Origin: Ceratorhiza oryzae-sativae
Lineage: Eukaryota > Basidiomycota > Agaricomycetes > Cantharellales > Ceratobasidiaceae
Assembly: GCA_030998015.1 (NCBI GenBank)
Contig: JARWMV010000029.1
Location: 62,001 to 126,000 of the forward strand
Direction of reading: 5' to 3'
Length of the DNA stretch: 64,000 nt
Numbering within the stretch: the first letter of the stretch is position 1; every line of letters starts with the position of its first letter. The position numbers were made by a program, and so were the translations under genes. The notes under the pieces are model-generated. The model was given only the letters and a program-made list of their open reading frames with translations, did not search any database and was not told where the DNA came from. Of the stretch, positions 46,072 to 56,264 are shown one piece after another.

Positions 46072-46179
46072 GTTTTGGGGTTTCGCAGGTTGAGGTGTTT
46101 TTGGGGTTTGGTGTGTTGTGGTGCAAGTGAGGTAGTAGAGCAGGCTCTGGCCTTTCTTGGGTATCCTGGATGGCTCCTT

Positions 46180-49100
46180 TTAAAGCTTTCCAGATCCTCG
46201 TTTGGTTCTCTTTGGCCTGCCTTTCGAGTCACCTGAGTGCTGACTTGTCTTGACTGGCATTGGTGCGTCTGGTAAGCGCCTTTGCAAGTCATTTAGAACC
46301 TCTTTCATGTCAGCAAACTTGCTGGCACGTTCCATTGTGTCTTCTATTGGGTCGTAGCCCTTCCATCTGATTTGGTAAAACAGCTCGCCATTCCGCCATT
46401 CATAATTTGCAATGTGGTCCACCTCGTATTCCTCCTCTCCTTTTTCCGTTATGATTGGTGGTGGTTTGGCCTGCCTTCTTTGGAAGTCTTTATCTTCTGT
46501 GAATGGCGAGAGGAGATTTACATGGAATACATTGTGTACACGTATGGTTTTAGGTAGGTCCAGGCGATATGCATGGGATGAGATCTTTTCTGTGATTTCA
46601 AAGGGCCCCCCTTTTCGGTTGTCCAGTTTCTTGGAGGGTCTCTTGGACGAGAGGTTTGTTAGGAGCAGCCAAACCTTGTCTCCTACCTTGAATTCCCTCC
46701 CTTTCTTTTCCATTTGTTGGTGTAATTCCATTGAGGCTCTTGCCTCATCCCATACCTTTTCCATTTGATTACGCATGTTGTCTGCAGCGGGTGCCTCAGA
46801 TGGTTCTTCTCCCTCTCGGACAACCCATCTTGGGTTTTTTCCATATACTGTTTCAAATGGGGTTTGTCCTGTTGTAGCATTTACGTGGTTGTTATGGCAG
46901 AATTCGGCAATGGGTAACCATTTTACCCAATCATCTTGTCTATAATTGCAGAAGGTTCTTAAGAACCCTTCTACCCATTGATTTGTCCTTTCCGACAGAC
47001 CATCTGTTTCTGGATGGAAAGCAGTGGAGAATCTGGGCTTTGTCCCAATTCCTTTGTATAGGGCTTTTAGGAATTGGCTGTTAAAGGTTGGCCCTCGGTC
47101 TGAGACAGTGGTTTCTGGGGTCCCGTGATGTCTCCATACTTCCCTTATGAATATTTCTGCCAGTTCTTCTGCATTGGTGCTCTCCAGACATGGTACAAAA
47201 TGGGCCTGCCGGGAGAAGCGATCTACAACTGTCAAGATACTGTCGTACCCCTTTGAGACAGGTAATTTGACGATGAAATCATATGCGACATCTGCCCATG
47301 GTTTCCATGGGATTGGTAAGGACTTCAGGGGAGTGCCTTGTTTGTGTCCTTTGCTTCTTTGACACGTTTCACAAGATTCCACGTATCGGTTTACTTGGGC
47401 CTTCATTCCTGGCCAATAGTAATCCCTTGATAGTAATTCTAGTGTTCGGGCTTGTCCCTGATGACCTGCCACTGGGGCGTCATGGCACTCCTCAAGGAGA
47501 CTCAACCTCAAGTCCTTGTCATCTGGGATGTAGAGCCTATCGTCATACCTTAATAGGCCCTCCTTCATTTCATACCGTCTAAATTCCTTCTGTACTGAGG
47601 GCGGTAGTTGTTCTTTATTTGCCACACTCAGCCTTAAGGATCTGATAGATTCGTCTTCTTCCTGAGCTTCTTTAAGCTCTTCCCAGAAATTCCCCTGTAC
47701 TTCTGCCATGAAACCTATGAACCTTTCTTCTGGAATCATGATCTGTGGTTCCATAGGGGTATCCCCATGGTCGCTCCTTCTGGAAAGGGCATCTGGCTTC
47801 TGTGAGAGTTTCCCTGGTCTATACACAATCTGAAAATTGAAGGGTGCCAGAGTGAGATACCATCTGGCATGCCTTCTATTCCACATCTGGGCATTTTGCC
47901 AGTACTGGAGGTTCCTATGGTCAGTGTATATCACAATAGGTTCCTCTGTCCCTTCTAAGTATAACCTCCAGTGCTCTAAGGACCTAACAATTGCAAGCAA
48001 CTCCTTGTCGTAGGTGTCATAATTTTTCTCTGGTGGGGTGAAGCTCTTCGATAGGAAGGCAATTGGATGCAATCGGTTGTCATCACCCTTTTGGCTTAGT
48101 ACCGCCCCCATGGCCACTCCTGAGGCGTCTGTTTCCAGTATGTATGGCCTGTTTGGGTTTGGGTGGATCAGGACCGGTTCTCTTGCTACTGCTTCTTTGA
48201 TAGCTTCAAATGCTTCCTGTTGTTTTCTTTCCCACAGGAATTTGACATCTTTTTGGGTGAGATCTGTGAGGGGTTTGGCTAAGGTACTAAACTTCTCTAT
48301 CCACCTTCTATAGAACCCCACGAAGCCTAGGAAGGCTTGGACTTCTTTTACTGTGTTAGGTTCTGGCCATTCTAGAACTGCCTTTACCTTTTCCTTTTCC
48401 ATCGATATCCCTTCTGGGGATATGACAATTCCAATGAAGCTTACCTCCTTCACAAAGAACTGACACTTGTGTGGTTTGAGGAAGAGGTGGTTTTCCCTCA
48501 TTCTTCTTAACACTTCCCTGACATGTTGTACGTGTTCTTCCCTGTTTCTGGAAAACACTAGTACATCGTCCATGTAGATTACCACATAATCGTCTATCAC
48601 GGAACTTTTCCATCATGAACCTGGTAAAGGTTCTTGGTCCTTCTTTTACTCCGAATGGCATGACCAAGCATTCAAACTGGCCTTCTCCTGTCCTGAAAGC
48701 TGTTTTCCATTCGTCTCCCTCTTTTACCCTGATGTTGTTGAACCCCCATCGAACATCCATTTTTGAATAGATGGTTGCATCCTTCAGTCTCTCAATCAAT
48801 TCTATTTGGATTGGAAGTGGAAACCTGTCTGGCTTGGTGATGTCATTCATCTTACGGTAGTCGACTACCAACCTAAGCCCTCCATCTGCTTTGTTCACAT
48901 AGAAACAGGGTGCAGCTACAACTGACTGGCTGGGCCTTATTTTCCCGTTTCTTAGTTCCTCCTCTAGGTACTCCCTGAGCGCCTTTGTTTCTGCTGGTGA
49001 CATACTGTACCTCTTTGCAGGCTTTGGCAGCTCCGCTCCCTCGATCAGGTCCATTTTGAAGTCTAGGTTACCTCGGTGGGGTGGAAGTTCTCGGAAACCT

Positions 49101-49588
49101 TCTTCCCCAAATAGGTCTTCAAAATCCCTAAATTCTTCTGGGATTTGTAGGCTTTCACTTGCTGCCCTTGCCTTGATTTCGTCTGGGTATGAGATGGTAA
49201 GGTCTTTCCAATCTATGATAGGTTCTGCTTCTTCAAGCCATTCTTTCCCTAGGACTATGTCGGTGTCACCTAGGGTCATTACATAAAGGGAGCATTTTAG
49301 TGTCTTCCCTTCCACTTCGATGTTTAGTTCTGCCCTTTCTTCTATGGCATCCTTGATTTCATTTCCATCAATGGCCACAATTGATTTCTTGTGTTTGAGG
49401 GGAGTGGTTGGAATCCCTTTTTCCCTTGAATAGGCCTTATCGATGAAGTTGGTTGAAGATCCTGAGTCAATCAGCGTTTTAGCTGGTTCCATGATTCCCT
49501 CTACCGTAGTGTATATTATTGATTGATTACTAGACTTCTTGAGGTAACATACATCTGCGGTAGGGGTTATATTGGGGTCCTCCAACAT
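46180..49588 (-). pseudogene. Element B pol: protease, RT, RNase H, integrase, chromodomain
   Basis: The first frame (49588-48356) holds the protease LIDSGSSTNFID (near 49460) and RT fingers/palm with [18 protein letters not shown] small deletion near 48600 shifts to a second frame (48600-46180). That frame starts just before an intact YMDD box (48576-48565) and runs through RNase H (LETDASGVAMGAVLSQ), the integrase HHCC zinc domain (HDAPVAGHQGQ; C-x2-C), the integrase core (VSDRGPTFNSQF; HPETDGLSERTNQ) and a C-terminal chromodomain (YEVDHIANYEWRNGELFYQI), ending in a basic tail. The chromodomain identifies a chromovirus-type Gypsy. Apart from that shift the 806-codon frame is intact, and the shift may be a sequence error. 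Confidence 0.9.
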
Positions 49589-51437
49589 GGAAGTGGTAGG
49601 ACCAATTAGTTTTCCGACTCAGAGCTGCTTTCTTCCTCAACTTGTCTGCTGGCCTTCCCTTGTATCTTAGCTTTGTCGTAGGTCCACTGGCCTCGGCACT
49701 CCTTCAGGACATGCCCTGATTTACCGCATTTGATACAGAGTCCTTCTTTCCTTCGCCTGTCCTTTTCACTGTTTGGTATCCTTACCATGTTGTTGGTTTG
49801 GGTATTCCCCTGTTTGCCGCTGGTCCCTAAAGGCTTGTTCCCCCTTGTTTGTATTTCGCTGGTGCCCAGGTTGAATTTGATGAGTTGCTGGTCCTTGTAT
49901 TCATTTTCTGGTTTGCAAACTGCATGTCATCCATTTTGCAGGCAAAGTCAATTAATTGATCTAAGGTATATGATGGACCTTCAGCCTCATTTGCCAGTAC
50001 TTCAATCCTTAAGATCTCTTGTCGTACTTCGGGTTTTAACCCTTCCCTGAATTGGTCCTTGAGGGCTTCCTGGTTCCAGTCTACCTCTTGGATCAGGATC
50101 CGGAATTGGGTAGCATAATCCAATGCACTCTTGGTCTGTGTTAATTTCCTTAGTTTCCGGATGGTCTTTTCCTTTATGACTGGGTCATTAAAAGCATCCA
50201 GGAATCCCTTCCTGAAATCCTTCCAGGATGCAAGAATACCTGTGTGTTCGCCTGCTAGTAGTTTCCGGCGGTAAGGTTGTGCCCAGTTTGCTGCTTCCCC
50301 ATCCTCCATGTTCATTAGCACAGCAGATATCTTTTTTCGGTCATCAAAGGCTGATTCGTCATAGTCAGCAAAGAAAAGTTCCATGCTGATTATGAAGTTC
50401 TCTGCTTCCTTCCCCTTTTTCCCATTAAATTTGCTGGGTCTCCCTAGTCTCGCCTCCTTAGGAGTGTGGTTTGCAGCAAGGGTAGGTTGGTTTGCTTGGG
50501 ATGGAGGTTCTGTTCGGGGTCTTATTGTGGACTCAGCCTGGAAGGTTCTTCCCAGAAAGGTGTTCGTACTGGGGAGGCTGAGGGGGATCGTGAGGGGCTT
50601 CCTATGACCACCCTAGTTCTTCCCCTGGTTTCTTCTGTCCTTTCCCTTGGCCTTCCTGCTTCAGTTGTTTTCCGGAGCTCATTTCCTAGATCGGTTACCC
50701 GTTGTTCTAGTGCGATTAGGATCTCCCCTGTGTTTTCGGTTTTCTTCTCTAAGCTTTCGAGCTTTCGCTCTTGCATTCCCAGTACCCGGTTTATTTCCAT
50801 GGAGATGTCCTTTAATTCTTTTATCAGGTTCCCCATTTCTGCTTTTAGGTCGTCCTGGTTCTTTGCCACATAGAGGACATTTTTGTTGGATGTTTCCATA
50901 GACCTTACCATCCAGTCCACGTTTCCTTCTTGTCGGGTTAGTGATATTTGACACTGATTTATACCTGTGATTGCCTTTTCTAGTTCCCTATGATTATTGT
51001 CTCTAAGTTCCTTGAGCCCCGCCCTGATGGCGTGGCAATGGTGTGAATAGGGTTGGCAGTGGCTATGGTTCCGGGACCTGGCTGGGGTTGTGTCCTTGCC
51101 TCTTCCGCCAAGGCGTGCCTTGTTCGTATATGGTTCGGGTCATATCTTCTACCTCATCCCTCTCTGGATTTGAGATATCTTTTGGGTCTGGATTTATCAG
51201 GTGAATTGGCGGTTGAGGGCTGCGGAGTGGTATTCCCCCTATTTCCCCTCCCAGGATGGGGGCCCGAGTGGGGTTGGGTTGAGCCACTGGTCGTGGGTTT
51301 TGTGGCAACCCCCCTGGCATTCCTTGGAGGGTCTCATCTGGGTTACCTTCCGCCTCTGGGGAAGCAATGGGTTTGGGTGATTGTGGCCTACTATTTGCCA
51401 CCCTGCTTTGAGATCGAGTTTGTGGTCTCTGTGACAT
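49589..51437 (-). pseudogene. Element B gag
   Basis: The ATG at 51437 opens SQRPQTRSQSRVANSRPQSP and 124 codons before a 1-nt shift near 51112 relative to A. A coiled-coil stretch around 50700-50920 and a capsid domain (50384-49827, with SALDYATQFRILIQEVDWNQ) follow. A CCHC zinc knuckle CIKCGKSGHVLKEC lies near 49735-49700. At least three short indels break the frame. CpG is retained, and Arg codons that are Trp, Gln or stop in A are intact here. Confidence 0.85.
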
Positions 51438-51558
51438 AGTTTCTTCGTGTTCTCTTATGTATCACAGGAGTTAGCTGGTTTTCTCGTGTACTCAGCCCTT
51501 AGTATCTGTGCAGTATACTTATGTTCGCCACTAGTTAAGTTAAGAGCTTGCTTTATAA

Positions 51559-52225
51559 TGTCGTGACCCTCTGGAGGCTCCCTTGTGGAGCACTTAAGTA
51601 GTGGCTGCGTTGACGGTTTGGTGCTATGCGGTATGTATTGAGTGTTCTAGTTACAGTGTTTGCTATGGTCTATGGTGGTTGACAAGATAAAGCAAGCTGA
51701 GGCATCTAGTCTTGCTTTATCCTCCTTATATATACCTGTGGCTGCGGTGGCTGCGGACGTATTATCTAAGTAGGTGTAGGTTATGTACAGTACTATGGGT
51801 TAGGTAATTGTTTGTCTTAAGTTTGTGTGGCTCCGAATCTTATAGAGCCGCGCGAGGTCCGAGGGTCATGTGACCTTGTTGGACTTAAGCACCTGGCGCT
51901 TAATCGCTGAATAAGCGCCGAGGTCACGTGACAACTCGCTCCTCGCTCCAGGTAACATGGGAGAGAAACGCTGGAGCGAGTTCAGGGTAACCACCGGCGC
52001 TTAATCGTTGGGTAAGCGCCGAGATCACGTGACAACTCGCTCCTCGCTCCAGGTAACATGGGAGAGAAACGCTGGAGCGAGTTCAGGGTAACCACCGGCG
52101 CTTAATCGTTGGGTAAGCGCCGAGATCACGTGACCTTGTTTATGGTTTGTTCCACTTCGGGAAAAATGCCATAAATCTGTACAATATTCGGTTGTTAGGT
52201 TATGTCTGCTAGGCGGGTCATAACA
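51559..52225 (-). repeat. 5' LTR of element B with duplicated 101-bp module
   Basis: It runs tgtcgtgacc to ggtcataaca on the plus strand, 667 bp. A 101-bp module begins at 51895 and 51996, with a partial third copy at 52097. Each holds a ggcgctta/taagcgcc hairpin, a palindromic tcacgtga and an aactcgctcc/ggagcgagtt pair. A TATA-like tatatata lies in the left half. Confidence 0.9.
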
Positions 52226-52864
52226 GTAAGAGTGAGACTCAGTTGTCCTGCCAATCTGATACATAGTGTCTCAGGTACCCTTCTACTACTTGGTTAGCCC
52301 TTTCAGACTGGCCATCTGTTTGGGGGTGATATGCTGTGGAGTAGGATGGTTTCACATCCAGCCATTTATACAGGTGCCTTAGGAATTTGGATGCAAAGTT
52401 GGGGCCATAGTCTGAGATGGTTTTTTGTGGTAACCTGTGAAGTTTCCATACATAAGTTAGGAAAAGGTTTGCACAGTCCATTGCACTGGCTTCTGATTGG
52501 CATGGAATAAAGTGGACCATTTTTGTCAGGTGATTGACAACTGTAAATATAGCATCAAACCCTTCTGACAGGGGAAGCCCAGTAATTAGGTCATAGGTGA
52601 TTTCCTCCCAAGGTTTTTCTGGTGCTAGTATTGGGTTTAGGAGCCCTGGGGGAACTTGGTTGCTGTGCTTATTCCTAATACAGGATTCACAATGCATGAC
52701 ATACTTGTTGACCAATTTTTTCATTGCTGACCATGTATATTTGTGGTTTAACAACTTGTATGTTTGGAATTGCCCTGGATGTCCTGCTGCTGGGTTATCA
52801 TGACAACTTTCAATGACCAGCTTGCAAAGTTCTTTGTTATTTAGGACATAGATCTGGCCCTTGT
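52226..52864 (-). pseudogene. C-type Gypsy integrase fragment
   Basis: On the minus strand it encodes the zinc domain (C-x2-C region CESCIRNKHSNQ) and core (FTVVNHLTKMVHF; YHPQTDGQSERANQ) of a C-family integrase. It ends mid-gene at 52226 against element B and is cut at 52864 by a D-family LTR. It lacks the E insertion present in element C. Confidence 0.88.
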
Positions 52865-53429
52865 TGTTACGGGTCAGGGTACACTTGGATATCTAGAGCT
52901 TAAGCAAATGTAGATATGTTAGTATACACTAATCGTACTCAATACTTCTTAGACTAGGGTAAGAAGGCTCAAAGTAGTTGCAATGCAATCAAGTAACACT
53001 CAAGGTAGTCTTAATCTTTCACAGTGTAAACTGACTAATTTATAGGTATAAAGAGCAAGACTACTATGGTCAGGTTCCCTTAGATATCTTAAATGTAGTT
53101 CAGCCCTAGTTGCTTGGACTAACTGATACTAATCTTAATACTAGGCTTAAGCGATAGCTTATAGGATAGATGGTGGGCTGCCTAATGCGTGTACTTCCTC
53201 AGCTACAGGTACTTAGATTTCCTCTAATAGCTGGTACTTAATGTCACACTCAATCAGGCAATATTGTATCCTTATATATCTCTGTATATAAGATACAATG
53301 ACTCAGACAGTATATAACTAATATGGTACTTTATTCCTCAGTACTAGTTATATAAGAAATCACACACAGACAAGAGAAATAGAAAGAGAAAAAGGAAACC
53401 AATAACCGGTCTGGGTTGAGTAGTGAAGG
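52865..53429 (-). repeat. Partial D-family LTR
   Basis: It starts tgttacgggtcagggtac and matches the first 565 bp of the solo LTR at 56682-57989. It is truncated at 53430 by the LTR of a C-type element. The flank cttgt (52860-52864) would be one half of its target duplication. Confidence 0.85.
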
Positions 53430-53805
53430 TGTCGACGACGACAAGTCAGGCGACAAGGAAAATAGTAAGAGAATAAAAGAACTTGTATTCGACGAGAGGT
53501 CAAGTTCTTGAGGAGTCCTCTGCGAACTTGACCTGGTTTATATACATAGTACAAGCCACATCATAACAAACAAGTCCGTACAGTGAGTCACGACAGATAA
53601 GAGATAGAAGCAGTAGAAGCGACTGCGGAACTGCGGAATTTCACATCAGAGTTGAAATACATCTTGGTTACCGGTCCGGAACATTCCCTGAGTCACATGA
53701 CATGGATATACCATAAAAGGCAAGTATGTTTTGAAGATGATCTTATAAAATGTAGTAAATCGAGAAAATATTGTAGAGTGGATGTATGCGTGTCAGTTCG
53801 TGACA
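53430..53805 (-). repeat. 3' LTR of the second C-type element
   Basis: It is 376 bp, the exact length of both LTRs of element C, with matching ends (tgtcgacgac...gttcgtgaca). It retains CpG sites that are TG or CA in element C's LTRs. Confidence 0.9.
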
Positions 53806-54914
53806 CTTCCCCCCTTCAAGGCACAGGGGTCCTGGGGTGCCTTTGGGTGCAACTTGACATAGTCAGCGATGAGTTCTGGTGCGTTCACCAGGTCATCATA
53901 GGTTAACCATTGTCGCTCGTCATAGCCGAGCCACTTGGCATAGTATTCAAAGATGTTAGATCTTTTGTTGTATCGTGACTTTATGATCTGTTCCACTTCA
54001 AACTCTTCTTCCCCTTCAGGAGTTACCACAGGTGGTGGTGGGGGAACCTGACGGCCATAGGGGTCGTCTTTATGTTTGGTCAGGAGTGAGACATGAAACA
54101 CTGGGTGTATTTTCATGGTTATTGGTAGGTCCAATTTGTAGGCATGTGTGCCATGTTGTGCTACCACCCTGAATGGTCCAACTCTTTTGTGGGCCAGTTT
54201 CCTGGAGGCCTGCTGTGTCCGTATGTTTTTGGTATCAAGCCAGACCTTGTCTCCAACCTTAATAGCTTCAGGGGTCCGATGCTTCTGGTCGTAGTATTCC
54301 TTGATCCTCTGGTTTGCTATTTCCAGGGCTGCCTTAAGTTCGTCATGGCCCTTTTGGAGCCATTCTGCATGGTTGTCCGCTAAAGGAAGTTCTGGTTCCT
54401 CCCTGTCCCCGACTGCTAGCCTTGGGTGGAAACCGTAGTTTGCAAAGAATGGTGATTTGCCAGTTGAGGCATTAACACCATTATTGTAGGCAAATTCAGC
54501 TAATGGTAGGAGCGAGACCCAGTCATCTTGTCTGTCTGATACATAGTGTCTGATGTACCCTTCCACTACTTGGTTGGCTCGTTCGGACTGGCCATCTGTC
54601 TGAGGGTGGTATGCTGTGGAGTAGGAGGGTTTTATATCCAGTCGTTTGTATAAGTGCCTTAAGAATTTGGATGCAAAGTTGGGGCCATGGTCTGAGATTG
54701 TTTTCCGTGGTAACCCATGGAGTTTCCATACATATGTTAGGAACAGGTTGGCGCAATCCATAGCACTGGCTTCCAATTGACATGGAATAAAGTGGATCAT
54801 TTTTGTCAGATGGTCGACCACTGTAAATATGGCATCAAATCCCTCTGACAGGGGTAGCCCGGTGATCAGATCGTAGGTAATTTCTTCCCAAGGTTTTTCT
54901 GGTGCAGGTATTGG
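53430..54914 (-). mobile_element. 3' part of a second C-type Gypsy
   Basis: A 376-bp 3' LTR (53430-53805) is preceded, on the minus strand, by the purine tract cttgaaggggggaag. An intact 342-codon frame (54821-53793) follows, with integrase core (DHGPNFASKFLRHLYKRLD; SYSTAYHPQTDGQSERAN) and chromodomain (EVEQIIKSRYNKRSNIFEYY). It is less CpG-decayed than element C. The 5' part was cut off by D1 at 54915. Confidence 0.9.
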
Positions 54915-56217
54915 TGTTATGGATCACTAACATTTTCTATTATTTTAGTCTGCTCTGCCAACAAGCGATGCCTCTGTAATTAAATTGTGAAATACTCGAA
55001 TTTGTATGCGCTCTGAATTGTACTATTTTCTGTTTCATTAAATAGTACAAAATTCCCGCTCTCCAACGCATATTTTATTAAGTTTTTACGATAAGATCTC
55101 AGAGAGATACAGAGGTTGCAATATTTCCTCTTATCAGGAGATATTGATTACAACATCGCACCGCTCATATCTCGGCAACCGCTTACGCTATCAAAGCGAT
55201 CTTGTGCTCTATCGATAGCCAATCTTCGGCGGTATCTGCTGCCCGAAGATCGTCGCGATCCACCGGATCCTCGCGCCGGAATGGCCCGAAGATCATTAGA
55301 ATCTTACTGGACCATCAATCAAGATCTAATGACTCCAGTGAGTCAGGAGAGCTTCCCAAATTGATCCAGAAGCTTCTCTGACTCACTTTATGACTCACTG
55401 AGATGTAGCCTCCATTCATTACATGTATATACTATGATAATATGATCTACAAGCCAATAGCAGGTCTCAGATGCATCAATGCCTTCGATCCACACCCTGT
55501 CTTTACTCTTTTATCCTATACTGGCTAGGGTGTACCCCAAGTATAGCAGTACCCTCTTTTGATGATCGCACTGGCATGCATGTATCTATTTGGCTCTGGA
55601 ATGCCCTCCTCAGGGTATAAAAGGACCTCCTCTGAGGCCCTTCCAGACCACCTTCCTCCCTCTACTCAACCCAGACTGGTTATTGGTTTCTTTTCTCTTT
55701 CTATTTCTCTTGTCTGTGTGTGATTTCTTATATAACTAGTACTGAGGAATAAAGTACCATATTAGTTATATACTGTCTGAGACATTGTATCTTATATACA
55801 GAGATATATAAGGATACAATATTGCCTGATTGAGCGTGACATTAAGTACCAGCTATTAGAGGAAATCTAAGTACCTGTAGCTGAGGAAGTACACGCATTA
55901 GGCAGCCCCCATCTATCCTATAAGCTATCGCTTAAGCCTAGTATTAAGATTAGTATCAGTTAGTCCAAGCGACTAGGGCTGAACTACATTTAAGATATCT
56001 AAGGGAACCTGACCATAGTAGTCTTGCTCTTTATACCTATAAATTAGTCAGTTTACACTGTGAAAGATTAAGACTACCTTGAGCGTTACTTGATCGCATT
56101 GCAACTATTTTGAGCCTTCTTACTCTAGTCTAAGAAGTATTGAGTACGATTAGTGTATACTAACATATCTACATTTGCTTAAGCTCTAGATATTCAAGTG
56201 TACCCTGACCCGTAACA
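54915..56217 (+). repeat. 5' LTR of element D1
   Basis: It starts tgttatggatcac and ends acccgtaaca, 1303 bp. The same sequence in reverse is at 56682-57989, and a partial reverse copy is at 52865-53429. A TATA-like ttttataccc-type motif lies near 55615-55625. Confidence 0.9.
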
Positions 56218-56236
56218 TTGGTGAAGCGACCCAGGT
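56218..56236 (+). promoter_or_regulatory. Primer-binding-site candidate of D1
   Basis: Immediately after the LTR end the sequence is ttggtgaagcgacccaggt. A TGG next to the LTR pairs with the CCA end of a tRNA, as expected for minus-strand priming. I cannot name the tRNA. This fixes D1's orientation as plus. Confidence 0.6.
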
Positions 56237-56264
56237 CCTTACATCAAGTAACTATCAACTAACA

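Larger units (their letters stand above)
41993..52225 (-). mobile_element. Element B: chromodomain Gypsy with captured CRESS Rep module
   Basis: Read on the minus strand, the order is 5' LTR (52225-51559), gag, protease, RT, RNase H, integrase, chromodomain, ORF-X, antisense ORF-Y, Rep, a tRNA-like hairpin, a purine tract and 3' LTR (42571-41993). CpG content is near normal and most domains are readable, unlike A. Disruptions are mostly 1-4-nt indels in gag and RT and two in Rep. That fits either recent decay or long-read consensus error. The outer flanks caaac and gtaag do not match, and the left side continues element A while the right side continues a C-type integrase, so the two ends do not come from one simple insertion. 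Confidence 0.9.

Noticed and set aside
41993..52225. Treating element B as an intact, active retrotransposon
   Set aside because: Gag and RT carry small frameshifts, the LTRs differ noticeably, and target duplications are missing.
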